A stretch of DNA of 64,000 bases from Perca fluviatilis. Taxonomy: Eukaryota; Chordata; Actinopteri; Perciformes; Percidae. Positions 1 to 12,882 of the stretch are shown piece after piece. Both the position numbers and the translations under genes were made by a program. The stretch is from contig NC_053116.1 of NCBI RefSeq assembly GCF_010015445.1, positions 29,660,285 to 29,724,284 of the forward strand. Direction: 5' to 3'. Within the stretch, counting starts at the first letter, position 1, and each line of letters opens with the position of its first letter. The notes below the pieces were generated by a model, which saw nothing but the letters and a program-made list of their open reading frames with translations, was not told the DNA's origin and did no database searches.

Positions 1-2467
1 GTGTTTTTGTGGTTTTGGGTGGAGGATTCTTCTTCATCTCCCTCTTCCTTTTGTCTTATTTAATGTCAGTGATTTTCATCTGGCTTGTCTGACTTTGTAA
101 AATCATGCTCAAAAAGAATAACTTTCTTCTTTCATTCATTTCAACATCTGCTCTTTTCAGTTGCTGTTAGATGAAACTGGGGACCCGTGGGCAACACTCA
201 GTCACTGCATTCACAAAACAATAGCAACAACACTATTTCCTTCCACCCAACCACCCAATCATGACACAAACCACATGAGCAAATCCTCATACATTTTTTA
301 ACATTTGTATGTGGAAGGAAAAGCAACCTTGCAGGGCAACTTGTTGATGGAACAACAGGTGTTTAGTGACAGTGTAAACAAAGCCACCTCATCCTGAATG
401 TCTGGTTTCTTTCTGCTGCAGGGGAGTCCCTTCACTTCATCTTGTGGTATTTTCCACCAAAACATCTAAACCTGATAGTTTAGGGGACAAAGAGGAGCAA
501 TGATATTATTTTGTCAGTGTGATGAATAATCCACCTATAAACTAAAAGCTAAGAAGAAAGTTAGTTTTTCATGTTTAAAAAAAAAAAGGGTTTAACGTTA
601 GGTTTAAAGTTTTATTACATTTAACAATACCGTTTTTTGTTTTACACTAAGTGATCAAACTATAGAAGTTAATGTGGACTGTGAGTGTAACAAACAGCTG
701 TGTTATATTCAAAATTCAAGGTTCACTTACAGGAATTCTCAATCATATCCCACAGCCTTCATCCAGTATGTGAACTGGTTAAGACTTTTTTTTATTGCAG
801 TTATGTGTTCCTAAGTTTGACAATAAATATAACATGCAAACTCACTGTTAACCTGGTTGTTTACTGTAACCAGGCAATAGTGTAAACATATTGAATGTCT
901 GACCGAACCAACCAGTACAACTTGTTGATAACCTAAAACTGGCATCTGAGGCAGCATGGGATGAGATCCTGCTTCAAGCTACCTTGTGGCTGAATTTCTA
1001 CCATCTTCATGGATGCTGTTCTATCCCTCCACTTGGGGTCAGTTTCCTTATGAAGATCAATTAAAGGGGCTTGTGGAGTTAACAAAATGTATGTTTACAC
1101 TCAGTTTTACCCACCAAAACACATTGTGTGCATTCTTGAGGTCTAACAAACGTGTCGAACGCATTTCAATGTAAAACATTTACAATCCCATTATCCACCA
1201 ATCTTCTTCCCTGCCTTTGCTGGTGCATTGCAGCATATCTTGACGTGTTATCGCCACCTATTGATCAGTGGAATAGTGTAAAATAATTGGTACTGTAGGA
1301 CAGCGTATCGCATCACCTGCATTCACACACGCAAGCATGGGCATCCTCGTATACTAGATAAAAAAAACGGGGACACATTTTTAGAAAACAGCTCATTGTA
1401 CTACTAGAGGTGAAAAACTCCCAAAGGGAACCTTTAGAGAATAAGGCTGGCGATATTGTATATTTTTCTGATTGTTAGCTTATCCTATGAAAAGACCAAA
1501 ATCAATCAGGCCAAAGTCTGTCTCTCTGCTTTCCAACTTCCCTACCCTTTCTGTGGTACATACAAAAAAAGTAAAAGTCCAAATTATTTCCCTAAACAGC
1601 TGGACACTGTAGTTCTTAGCTAACATTACTCAAACAGTAATACATAATATATTTCTTGGGGACTATTTTCTACTGTGGATTAGTACATATTTGCTGCTGT
1701 ATCAAGTCTTCACAGCAGCAGGAATGTGCGAGATTAACTGAACATAAACTACAGTTCCCATGTTCATGGTAACCTAGGCAACAATGGACTCTATGCCACA
1801 GAGGAATAAGATGTATCAGGCTTTGGCTACACAGACAATACCTGTTGGTAGGAACAATCCACTGGTGGTTTTGATGTTTTCATCAGATTTACTGACAACA
1901 AGGGACATTTAGAATACCACCAACATGATCCTGAATAAACATTTGTTTAGCACTTTTCAAATAAAGAGGAAGTGTTAGTAAACTTATGAAAAGGTGAAAA
2001 GGTGCCTTTCTCCCTTTTCACTAGCCTCTGTTCCCAAAATTAACAATGTTTTGTGTCTGCTTAATCCTTAATTTCAGTGTAATGTTTTAGTTTATTTGCT
2101 ACTTTATCATTTGACTTAGGCCTGTGTAGTGGGTTCATAGTATTTTACTATGGCTCTGCCTGTGATGTAGGGGGTGGATCAGCTGTTCACCAGTTTGATT
2201 AAGGAGAGTGCATAGAGGTGTGCCTGATTAGGTCCTGAGGGGCTGGGCACTCCTATGGTGTAGAACAATAGGTAAGATAGTTCTGAAGTGAATGACATTT
2301 TATACCGCTATGTATAAATAGTAATGTCAGCAGTAACTGATCTAATTGTAATGGTATTTTCAGAAACAAAGTGTTAATGTTGCTTTCTTGGGTTAGCTCA
2401 CCCTTTAGTCACCTGTGCAGGTGGTAGGTTCCAATTAGTGCGTTCCATTTGTACTCGGAAGTCGGGT
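1..2467. other. Intergenic, nothing recognised
   Basis: AT-rich sequence with only short chance ORFs (61-62 codons) lacking recognisable motifs. No gene, RNA or clear transposon end seen. Confidence 0.6.
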
Positions 2468-2728
2468 ACTAGAGTCTCTCAAAATCTGACGAAAATCTTT
2501 GTTGAGCTGAAATGAAGACAGATTCTGCAACTGCATGGCCTATTTCTCGCTTAAAATGTTTTCAGAAACATGTTTCAGTGAACTATTTTAGTACAATGTG
2601 AGATCGTATTCTGAACAAGCCGCCATGACAGTCTGGCTTTGAATTTCCAGAGAAAACAAACCCATGTGACGCGTTCGTCCAATCAGCTGCCGGTTTTCAT
2701 TTCTTGGGCAACAATACAGAGTAGCGCC
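2468..2728 (+). repeat. Dispersed repeat, copy A (matches 40338-40610)
   Basis: Starts with ACTAGAGTCTCTCAAAATCT and ends near CAGAGTAGCGCC; long stretches are identical to a second copy at 40338-40610. Downstream, 2845-2867 resembles the inverse of the copy B left flank (GACACACCAG...), so the pair may derive from one DNA transposon of which each copy keeps a different end. Confidence 0.75.
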
Positions 2729-2867
2729 GCCTGCTGCTATGGAGACGTCTTACGTTTCTCAAGTCGGTGTTGCCTCAGTGCGTTCCAAGGCAGTTTTTTG
2801 GACCTCGGGACGCGACTGATCATTTCGACTGGCTTTTCTGTTGACGGTCGGCCGTCTGGCTGGTGTG

Positions 2868-4232
2868 TCCTGGCTATTATAAGCACTTCTGTCTTATTTG
2901 TGTCTCACTAAATCAGCTAACTGAACATATGAAGAGCATATATTTTTTTATTTATTTTCTTGTGTAATGCATATCTTCCTTTTTATGTGCCTCCAAAAAG
3001 GATGAAAAAACAAAAACATTAATTTGGTTATTTTTCAAATCGCTGTTGCTGTTTCACTGTCTGTATCAGTTTACACATTTTTCCCCCCTGGAGACACACA
3101 TTTTCCCAAATGGTTGAACAAATAAACAAATGTTTCAATTCAATCTAAGGTATTACAGCAGTCAAATAAAAATGTAAAAACAGAATAAAAAAGTAAAGTA
3201 GCAATTTAAACTTTAAACACTTGAGAGCTCTTGGTGTCTCTGCACCGTTATAGCAGCCGGGGAATGACTACGGCACTGTAGTGGCACTTCCTACCTATAT
3301 ATAGTATAGTTGTGACATCACAACCGTATGGAAGTCCTGACTGCTTGTTTAAAGGCATTTTGCTGTGGACAGTATTTATATAGCACCTTGACCTGCTTTA
3401 TAATCAAAAACGATTTTTACAATATGGGGCCTTTAACATTCGAGCAGTATTGTTCCAGGCCAATCATCAGACAGCGCCCAAAACAATTTAGCCCAAGATG
3501 TCAACTTCGTAAAAATGCGCCTGGCTGAAAGGTTGGAAGCAGGGGAAAACAGCTAAATTACAAATTAACATCTTATATCTTACATATTTATATCTTATGC
3601 AAAAACATGAGTGTAAAACAGAAGTGCAAAAACGACAAGTTGTGGACAAGTTAGCTTTATTCTAAGCTAAGCTAACTGCCTTCTGGTTCCATTTCATACT
3701 GATCTAGCTAGAAGTGAATTACAGTAAGAAAAAGCTAGCCTGGCTCTGTCTGTCACAAAGTCCATCTAGCAGCATGTCTAAAGCTAGCTACTCAGTTAAC
3801 ACTTTATGTGTTTAAATTTTACAAAAATGAAATGACAGGTTGTGGTTTTAAGGGAGATTATGTGTATTGTATTATGGATGTATTACGACCGGAAACTAGC
3901 TTCCTGGAGTCTCTGTTGGTTGCCTGGCAACCTCACAGTGAAAACAAGACTCCAGGTCTTGAACTGCTGATTGAAGCTTAATATTTCCATCAATCAATCA
4001 GTTTATTTGTCACGTGAAATCATATAAAATGCAATTTGAGTGAAATGTAATCCTGTCACTTCCTACAATTTATACATTAAAAACACTAATTATAATAAAT
4101 AAACTACGCACAAACATTGGACATTGTTTTTGGTAGATTATTGCTTTGTTGTAAAAAATGTTGCCAATAAATCGTATACCATTGGAAAGTCTGATTATTT
4201 CCCTTTTAAATGGTGCCACATTTGTAAGGAAC
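2868..4232. other. Intergenic, nothing firm
   Basis: Short ORFs only. A piece near 3990-4070 (TCAATCAATCAGTTTATTTG...) may be a retroelement tail, but it is too short to call. Confidence 0.5.
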
Positions 4233-4343
4233 ATGTATTTGTGGGATGAGCAGCAGACCTAAGTATGTGGGTTGCACCCATGAAAACTTTGCCAAATCTT
4301 CTCTGACAATGCCAAACAGCTTTTCTTTGCTGTTGCTAATGGA

Positions 4344-4532
4344 CCTTTTTCACAGCAGACATTTTGACTTGTCATAGTAGGAAAATGGCTCAGTTCCATC
4401 AAGTGTCCCAGTATGCATGCACAATACCAGGGCCTCTCCTAAGTGGAATGCAACCATAATTAATGGTTTTGAATACACCTGTTTTTTCCTACTATGACAT
4501 GTCAACATGTCTGCCGTGAAAAAGGTCTATTG
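4344..4532. mobile_element. Short MITE nested in the Tc1 relic
   Basis: Inverted ends GACCTTTTTCACAGCAGACA and its mirror (TGTCTGCCGTGAAAAAGGTC) about 45 bp long enclose a short unrelated core. It interrupts the left arm of the Tc1 relic; the right arm shows the uninterrupted sequence. Confidence 0.7.
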
Positions 4533-4559
4533 ACTCTTGTTTTGAGCTTCTGGTACCCC

Positions 4560-4870
4560 CGGGTGCTGGCAATCAGGTGCCTGATTCAGCAACCAGTGGC
4601 AATCCCATATCTCCACAGTCTGGGACCAAACTCTATTCTCCAAGATGACAATGCCCGTCCCTACAGAGCGGGGTTTATCAGAGACTACCTCCAGAATTTG
4701 GGAGAGGAGAGGATGGAATGGCCTGCCAGTAGCCCTGACCTCAACCCCATTGAACACTTGTGGGATCAGCTTGGGCGTGCTGTTCTTGCCAGAGTGACCA
4801 ACACAACCACGTTGGCTGACTTGCGACAAATGCTGGTTGAAGAATGGGATGCCATCCCACAGCAGTGGGT
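4560..4870 (+). pseudogene. Tc1-like transposase, C-terminal fragment
   Basis: Reads ...SLGPNSILQDDNARPY, then [17 protein letters not shown] and LADLRQMLVEEWDAIPQQ. The second Asp of LQDDNA and the Glu of NPIE keep the DD34E spacing of Tc1 enzymes. The usual ARPH is ARPY here. No DNA-binding half is present upstream because another element occupies that place. Confidence 0.85.
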
Positions 4871-5108
4871 GCCAGGATGTTGTGGCTGTGTATGGTTCTT
4901 CCACATGCTACGGACGCTCCTGTTTGTTAAATAAATAAATTGTGAAATTGACAATATGTCATGTTACTTCAATCACTCATTCCACCAAACAAGAGTCAAC
5001 AAAGAAAAGCTGTTTGACATGGTCAGAGAAGATTTGGCAAATTTTGGCAAATTTTTCATGGGCGCAACCCACATACCCAGGTCTGCTGCTCATCCCACAA
5101 ATTCACAT

Positions 5109-5625
5109 ATATGTGTGTATGATGGTTTCTTCTCATCCAACTCTAAGCAAGAAAACAAATAGGCTAGGTGCATTTCAATAAATGTCGAAAAGGTTCCAGT
5201 TACATTGTTTCTTAAAATATGTAATTCATTTTGAATGATCTATAATGAGAAACGTCTTCCTAGTCAGACTTTTTTTTTTTTTTTTTTTTAACTTTAATAC
5301 ACCTAGAGTGTGCTCTGCTTGTGAACTGAAGGAGTTTAATGAGCAAAAGCCTGTCAGTGTTGATGTGAATGCACTGGGCAGGTGCTGAGCAGTAAATGCT
5401 GATAACAGGGTACAAGGAAAATACAGAGGAAAAATGAGCCAGTGGGTTGAAAGGTGACACAGCCTCAGCACACATGGAGTTCAGGAAGCAGATCTATGAG
5501 CAAGTGCGCCCCCTGTAGGATACCTGAGAGTAAGGAGATGATGTTCCCTTCTACTCTTTACCTGTTGAAAATGACTTCCAGCTCCACATGCAGTCTACTA
5601 AAGAAAATAGCATTGAAAACAATCA

Positions 5626-5682
<57 letters not shown>

Positions 5683-6914
5683 GAAAATGGACAAACTTTC
5701 AGAAAAAAAACACTCACCATCTTTAAGGAATGACATACTCATTAAAGGGGTTGAGCTCCATGAATATTTGTGTTTTCTGACAGAATTTCTTGGTTGGTTA
5801 CATTATAGTCACAAAGGTTACACAATAATAATATTATTTGCTTTGCTTTTACATGTAGGCCTACCACTAGATGGTGGTCTAATCACATCCTGTCAACACT
5901 AACTCTTTTTGGTGCTGTTTTAGAAATATTAATAGATATAAACTTTCCTAAACTCGTTACACAAATTCCATTATAAGGAGATAAACAAGTGTAAACAGTA
6001 AAAATGAACAAAGTAGAAAGAGAAAAACTAAATCAAGGACATTTGACAGAAAAATACATATTATATAGGAATATGTAAAATGTAACGATTAAAGGCTCTT
6101 ATTGGATTCTAAATCACTACAAAACATCTTTACAATGATAGGAAAATGAATAAACTATAGAATATAGAAATGCATACAAAAGTTGTTTTAAAAACCAAGA
6201 GCTTTTAAGTATTGGGGCATAAACCGTATACTAAACTGTACTTTCCATGTGGAAACGTAATTTCAAAATGTTGTTATGTTTTGGAGTTAAATAATAACTA
6301 TTAGTCCACCAAACTGTACTGACAGAATTCTGTTAGTGCAGGCTACAAGTGAATGGTGACAAGTTTCTTTCACATTCATTTCTAAAGCTGAAAATCTTTG
6401 TAAATATATAACAATGCATTTGTTAGATTGCAGTGGCGTTGTGGGTATACCCAGTGTTTGTCAGTGTAGCTGTCATCCTGTTTTCAGAGAGGATGTCACT
6501 GCTTAAGTGCTGAGTCATATGCTAAAGCCATCTGAGCCGTAATGACGACTTGTTGCGTAAGACAATCAGGGCTAAGAAGTGGCACACAGCAGCCTTTAAC
6601 TGGAGACTCTGCAAAGAGAACAGCCAGTCTAAATGGGCTACAGCAACACAACATACATGCTCGCCTTCAGTCATTTAATTTTTTTCCAAAACTGGAGTCG
6701 AGGAAAGTTAAAGGTCCAATATGTAATACTGACAGCTAGCGTTTAAAATGGTTACTGCAGTCCACATTCAAAATACTGGAGAGAGCCGTCTCCCCCAAGT
6801 GCCCCTGACTGCAGTACGCAGATCGGGGTTGGACTAAATGTGTGGGCGGAACTAAACGTTTGACTTTGCGCGGGTTCCATCTGGTGGCGGAGATCAGGCA
6901 GCACATTCTCAAAT
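5109..6914. other. Intergenic with simple repeats
   Basis: No gene recognised. Contains a poly-T run (5272-5290) and a (GT)n microsatellite at 5628-5681. Near 6708 a short AAAGGTCCAATATGTAA sequence resembles the end of a known teleost MITE type, but no matching second end was found. Confidence 0.55.
5628..5681. repeat. (GT)n microsatellite
   Basis: About 27 GT units. The ORFs reading poly-Cys/Val across it are artefacts of the repeat. Confidence 0.97.
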
Positions 6915-6987
6915 GTGTGTGCGTGCGTGCGTATGTATGTATGTATGTATGTATGTATGTATGTATGTATGTATGTATGTATGTATG

Positions 6988-7044
<57 letters not shown>
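6914..7044. repeat. Compound microsatellite (TGCG/ATGT)n(AT)n
   Basis: A GTGC run passes into about 19 ATGT units and then about 26 AT units. Confidence 0.97.
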
Positions 7045-7054
<10 letters not shown>

Positions 7055-7512
7055 CACTTTTATATTTCTTTTCAGTTCCACATTTCATGTTTTCAGATTC
7101 AAAACTTGTTTTTACGGCTTCAAATCTTTTTTTTTCGGTTTCAAATCTTTTTTTTCGGTTTTAGACTTTTGGCCCTGATTTTGCGTAGGGGGCGTTGCTT
7201 TGATTCACCCTAGGTGGGTCCGGGGGTATGCTCCCCCGGGAGATTTTTTTTTTTTAAATAAACCATTAAATGGCACTTTCTGGAGAGTTTTGTGCAAAGA
7301 AATGGAGAAATCGAGTCTTACATGATATGTGCAAAACTGCAAACTTTGCATTGTTGTAGTATCAACAGGTATTAGGGCATTTACATTACTGTTAATCAGT
7401 CATCACTTGATTACACATTATATTACATTGATATGATATAAGAAGTGACCCATACAATAATGTGCCACATGAAGAGACAGTGCCGCATATGACAGTAGCA
7501 ACAGCTGAGAAG

Positions 7513-7559
<47 letters not shown>

Positions 7560-8443
7560 CACACACACACACACAACTTCTACCCTTTTTTTTACATCAA
7601 TTTATGCTGGAAACAATTGAAAATATAGAAAAATAAGGCCCTCAGGCATTCTGTATTACTTTCAACTATTCTCTAGTCTAGTATAGATCAACTTTTTCTA
7701 ATTTAACGTCATCTCTCTGAGTCAACAATTTACTCTTCCCTCCTCTTTTGTGTCTTTTGTTGGGGAAGTAGGCTAAATCTCTTTAAATGTGCATGTGGCA
7801 CTTATTCATGTGAATCATACATTAATTCATTGTAATTAATTTATAAACCCCTGGACTTCAATAGCTCAGATGTGTTACATCAGATTTCTGCTAGTTTACA
7901 ACTTTGTGCACATTCAAAATATAACTCCTCCCATCTGTGTTCTCCGAGATTTGGAGAGTTGTAATATAGTCTGCTGTGCGTGTTATTGCTCCGCTGATAT
8001 GGTAGTATCTTATTCAGACCGTCTGACAGACAGAGGCCCATTTGGGTCTCTGACAAAGTTTAGAGGTGGCTGTACGCTGCTCTTCATCAGAGGTAGAGCA
8101 CGGATGCAACACGTCACTGCCCACAGCAGAGCGAGTCCACTAAAATTAACTGAAGTTGCTACACCGCGCTGCTCACCTCTATTTTTACAGAGAGTGGACA
8201 CAACGTGACGGACTGGTCTGGAATACTCAAAGCATACCTGAAGCCGGGGGAATGCGCCTGGGATGGCTCGTGAAGAAATGTTCTCACATTTGCGACATTT
8301 CAAAAATTCCAGACAGGGAGCGCTTCTGAACCCTCTCACCGTCTCTGAAAGCATAACTAGACGATCACGAGCGGCTCGACAGGTAGATCTATAGATGAAC
8401 TCATCTTTCAGGTATTTGACCAACCGGGTTGCAAAAATGTTTT
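7045..8443. other. Intergenic, nothing recognised
   Basis: Includes a (GT)n(AT)n(AC)n microsatellite at 7515-7576 and GC-richer sequence at 8000-8400 with overlapping ORFs on both strands (112 and 137 codons), neither showing recognisable motifs. Confidence 0.5.
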
Positions 8444-8599
8444 CCCACTATGGCCACGCCAAGACCCGCCCTTCAATAGCATTCACACACTACTATTGGC
8501 CAGGCGTCCATGCTGGTCCTATCCCCTGACCAATCAGCTATCCTAACCCCAACCAATCGAGCTGCTTTGTAGGGCGGGTCTTGGCGTGGCCATAGTGGG
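8444..8599. mobile_element. 156-bp hairpin MITE
   Basis: The first 28 bases (CCCACTATGGCCACGCCAAG...) are a perfect inverted match to the last 28 (...CTTGGCGTGGCCATAGTGGG). No ORF. No clear target duplication. Confidence 0.8.
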
Positions 8600-9269
8600 A
8601 TTCGTAAATTGGGGACCGGGTTGACACCAAGGGGGTAAGCTTCGCTTCAGAACTCGAACCTCCGATGGCGCCATTTTGTTGCTACAAAGGTATCACCTCC
8701 TGTTAGCATTCCACTGACCGCCATTTTTTTTTTACGTCACTTGACTGCGAATAACTTTACATCTGAAGCGTTAAAAGACTCTATTTGTCCATTGTTTAGT
8801 TCTAAAGAAACACGACAATGTATAAAAGGCTCCATTACCTTGTAGCTCACGTTATGGCTCCGTAGCAAACGTTTTTGTAAAAATAGGCTAACGATTGTGT
8901 CATAACCAAGTGACTTACTGTCACACAGTAGAGGAATTACCGTATAGTACAGGAGAAGCTCGCAGGCAGTTTCGACTTACATTAGCTGTTTAGGTTTAAT
9001 TGCTAATGTTAACTAGCATGTTAGTTAGCAATAATTAGCCTGTGCTTATGTTATCTCCTTACATATACCTACACTCTCCGTCTCTGTAAGATTGGGAATG
9101 ATTGAGATTTCTCTTGGCACAGCTACCAGAAGACTTACAACTTTCAGACACGTTGCTCACGTCACATTTACGCTGTCTCTCTCAGTTGGAGGCTGCGCAG
9201 TAACGCAAGGTATCACCGGAAAAGTGCTTCTAATAGCCTTCACTGGTCTCCGTCCAGAGCAACGGGGTC

Positions 9270-9883
9270 TGTCGGTACACGATCCGTTCTGCACATGCGC
9301 GACACATGCGCGATCCGTTCTGCACATGCGCAAAATGTTCGCGCATGCGCTGTTGTACGAGGATTCACGACACTGCACGATCTGTTCCATGCTTCCGGTC
9401 GACAGCCAAGCTAATGTTAGTTACGCTTCCGGTCGACAGCCAAGCTAACGTTAGTTTAGCTAACAGCTAATTCGGCTAACCGCTAGCTGAGACAGCATGT
9501 AATAACTTTAAAAGACCCTCAAAATAAAACTTGAAAATAAACGTTAACATATATAACAGCTGTTACGTCAGTTCTACTTTACTTGTGCTCATTTAAAATA
9601 CAATCACTCAATATTTGTCTGTATTGTTATTACTGTAAAGTCTTAATTTAGCTGTAGCCTGCTTCTCCCATTAAGGTTGACTTAATGTTATTTTAGACTG
9701 AATCTAGCTGTCAGCTAGCGGTTGGCCGAATTAGCTGTTAGCTAAACTAACGTTAGCTTCCCAGTGGAGGCTAGCCACAGGCTAGCGTGGAACCGATCGT
9801 GCAGGTCGTATCCTCGGTAAAACAGTATTATCTTGCGCATGTGCAGAACGGATCGTGCAGGCAGAACGGATCGTGTACCGACA
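9270..9883. mobile_element. 614-bp MITE with long inverted ends and GGGTC duplication
   Basis: Ends are TGTCGGTACACGATCCGTTC and its inverse; inverted similarity continues inward through TAACGTTAG/AGCTAACAGCTAATTCGG segments. GGGTC lies on both sides (9265-9269 and 9884-9888), which fits a 5-bp target duplication. Internal short repeats of CGATCCGTTCTGCACATGCGC (21 with variation) occur near the left end. No coding capacity. Confidence 0.75.
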
Positions 9884-10501
9884 GGGTCTATTGGTCCATT
9901 ATATAATGTCTATGGTTGACACTTCAGCATGAGAAATCGGGGGTGTGGCATGTGAGACCAATCAAATGCGTGTGTCTCACGGCCAATGCGTGAGAGTTGG
10001 CAGCTCTGATTTCAATTCAGATTGAAATCTGAAAACAACTAAACTAAGGCAAAACAGCAGCTGACCACCTAAAATTCAGACAGAAGATTACATTAATGAC
10101 AAGATTAAAAGCAGTGGTCAACAGGTGATAACATACTCAGGTAGTGAGCATACCAGACTTGCTACTTTAAGTTACATACCTTCACTCAAATGTACTCAGT
10201 AGGCTAAGAGGGAATTCATCACACCATTCCAGGCCGGCAGGGTGCGAACTACAGGGGAGCTACCCAGACAGCAACCCAACATTGAATAAATATTGATTTT
10301 CCATCGGAATCATCATTATGGTTGATATTGAAATTTCAATGCAAAATAAATGTTGAATCACCATTACAATATCGATGAAACCTGACGTTATTAATGTTGA
10401 TGGCAACAACATTGGAACAACATTGATCTGTAGTTATCTTTATGATTGATTAAGCATTGATATTTGGTTTACCAGGCGATATTGCCAATGTGTTGAAAAG
10501 T

Positions 10502-10841
10502 CATTGATTTAGAGTTGACCGGGAAACGACCTGTTGTTGAAAAGCCATCGAAATATAGTTGACCGGGAAATATGATTGAAAATGCATTGATATATAGTTG
10601 ACCGAGAAATATGATTGAAAATGCATTGATATATAGTTGACCGGGAAATATGATTGAAAATGCATTGATATATAGTTGACCGGGAAATATGATTGAAAAT
10701 GCATTGATATATAGTTGACCGGGAAATATGATTGAAAATGCATTGATATATAGTTGACCGGGAAATATGATTGAAAATGCATTGATTTATAGTTGACCGG
10801 GAAATATGATTGAAAAGCCATTGATTTTTGGTTGACCGGGA
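10502..10841. repeat. 39-bp minisatellite, about nine copies
   Basis: Unit contains AGTTGACCGGGAAATATGAT; nine GTTGACCG occurrences, the middle six spaced exactly 39 bp. Because 39 is divisible by three, two minus-strand frames stay open across the array (125-126 codons). This is a repeat property, not evidence of a protein. Confidence 0.92.
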
Positions 10842-11756
10842 GATCATCGGGTGGTAGACCAACGTACTGCACCGGACACATCTCATTTCTGGACTCTTGG
10901 GGCGAATACGATCAGGTAAGCTTGTTTAATATGTAATGTTCGATATGAATGAATTGTACTAAATCAAATACTGTTACTCGTTAACATGATGGTTAGTGTC
11001 CATCATGCTTTTGGATTCTGCATCAGACAACTTTTAAAAACAGCTGTTAGCTAGCATTAGTTAACGTTAGCTAGCGTTAGCTAGCAGTAACAGTCTTAGA
11101 ACATGGTACAGATGAAGTTGGAAATGTTTTGGCAAGGAAATTATTGGATATGACTGAATTTCCATTTGTAGTTGCATTATAGCTTTTGGGTTTTGCTGAG
11201 GACAACTTTTAGAATTCGGTCATGTTAACTAATGCTAGCTAACGTTAGCTAGCGCTAGCCTTAGCCTAAATATCCATTTTGAACTGATGTTTGGCAAGGA
11301 TGTGACAGTATTTGTTGCTCTAATTGTGTTGTAATGTGTTTGTAGAGAGGAAAATGCCAGGCGGAGAGGGAAGAAAAGAGATCACCTGCCAGAGGGACTG
11401 AAGCAAGTAAAAAGGTAACCTTCAATTTTGAAAAGTGATTTGAATGTAGGGAAAACATGATAGGCTAGCCTACAACACTGGACAAATTGCCTTATATCCG
11501 ATCATTGAAAAATAGTAGGACTAGTGAATTTGTTTCCAAGTGTGTATATGTGGGTGTTCTGTTTAACTTAAAGGCTAATTTTTTTGCATTGTGCTTGTAT
11601 TTTCTGTTTTAGATGCTCTACACAGCAGATGGGGACAGCCAGCGTCACCAATTTACTTTTGCCCAGGCGCGCAAACAGTTGCTGCGCTATGTATCAGACC
11701 GGGCAGGATGGACTGGACGACAATCAGTCAGGACGTCAGAGGACCATGAACTGTAA
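10814..11756 (+). other. Possible spliced ORF inside the 2-kb element
   Basis: Three blocks join in one frame: 10814-10915 (ends GATCAG before GTAAGC), 11346-11414 (69 bp between TTGTAG and GTAACC) and 11613-11756 (after TTTTAG, ends TAA). The joined frame is open for 104 codons and includes HISFLDSWGEYDQ, EREEKRSPARG and QARKQLLRYVSDRAGWTG. AATAAA lies at 11793. No ATG was found in the first block, so the copy is probably incomplete. Function unknown. Confidence 0.35.
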
Positions 11757-12255
11757 CTATGCTAAAGAGGAAAAATAATGAAATAAGAGGCTAATAAAAT
11801 GAATTTGTTTTTACCTTAAACAGTGTGGTGTGGTCAGTGTTTTAGGCTAGGCTATAGGTATACAAGCTTTCAAATGTTCCATCACTTTTTAACATCCTGG
11901 CTGTAGATAAAGCAGGATATTCATTATAGGCTATTTAATTTAGGGCATTACATTTTCGTATGCCTAGCAATACTTTTCTATGGCTTAATAATGATTGAAA
12001 TTTCATTGAAACACGCGTTGATCCTTAGTTCAGTTGAAATTTCAACATTGTTTCAATATTCCTGATCATTGAAATACCATTGAAATTCCGTTGATCTATG
12101 GACAGGATTTCAACGTTGTTTCAATATTAAAACAGGGTGCAAAATGATGTTGAATCAACATCAGAATTTGATGTTGTTTCAATGACTTAATGTTGACAAC
12201 GCAATGTTGATTTAACATAGTTTCAATGACTGTTTGCTATCTGGGTAGGCTCCCC

Positions 12256-12835
12256 TTAAAGTGATGGTTCGGAGTAATTTCACCCTAGGGTCCTTTGCAC
12301 CATGACCTCGAGCCAAACACCCCCCCCCAGAAGCTTTTTTCACCTGGGTCGAACATTGGGAGAGTTAGCGTAGTGCGTTAGCCGCTGAATAGCTTAGAAG
12401 CGCAATAATCGATTCGCAAGTGTCTCTTAACATTATCCCACTAATAATGCCGAAATGATACCAAAGGTCTACACTAGTATATATAGGTTATGCACTCATA
12501 AAACGATGGATTGTAAAGTTTGTAAGTACACCAGAAGTTTATGTAAATAACACTTGCCTGCTGGCTTCTGCTCTCTGCTGTTGTTGTTGCTGCTTAAGAC
12601 GAGTGCTTAGAGACATTACATTAAATTACCGAAAAGAGATGCAACAAAAATATTTTTAATTTAACTTATTTTTTAAAGTAAGTGCTGTAGTATAACTAGC
12701 AGGAGACAAGTAATAATTGAGGTAAGTTTGGAGACATTACCTTATTTAATCATTAAATTAATAAATATTTTTGTTGCATCTCTTTTCGGTGTTGTAATTT
12801 GTAGATGTCCCTAAGCACTCTTACTGCCCGGTAGT

Positions 12836-12882
<47 letters not shown>

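Larger units (their letters stand above)
4233..5108. mobile_element. Degenerate Tc1-like transposon
   Basis: Two inverted copies of about 110 bp (4233-4348 and about 4985-5108; core GTGGGATGAGCAGCAGACC) bracket a transposase C-terminal fragment. The left arm is followed by a nested MITE. The N-terminal half of the transposase is missing, so the copy is inactive. Confidence 0.75.
10261..12247. mobile_element. ~2-kb element with TACCCAGAYAGCAA inverted ends
   Basis: Left end TACCCAGACAGCAAC and right end GCTATCTGGGTA are inverted. Subterminal sequence on both sides is built from ATTGAAAT/CAACATTG words. It carries a 39-bp minisatellite and exon-like blocks with splice signals and an AATAAA. 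Superfamily not recognised. Confidence 0.65.

Noticed and set aside
4494..4934. A host gene of 146 codons
   Set aside because: It is a Tc1 transposase C-terminus ([11 protein letters not shown]) between inverted repeats; the first 30 codons are MITE and unrelated sequence.
8010..8423. 137-codon minus-strand ORF
   Set aside because: No recognisable motif, overlapped by a 112-codon ORF on the other strand; GC-richer sequence explains the open frames.
12838..12880. (CAG)n as a polyglutamine coding tract
   Set aside because: It lies in a foldback element with no surrounding ORF.
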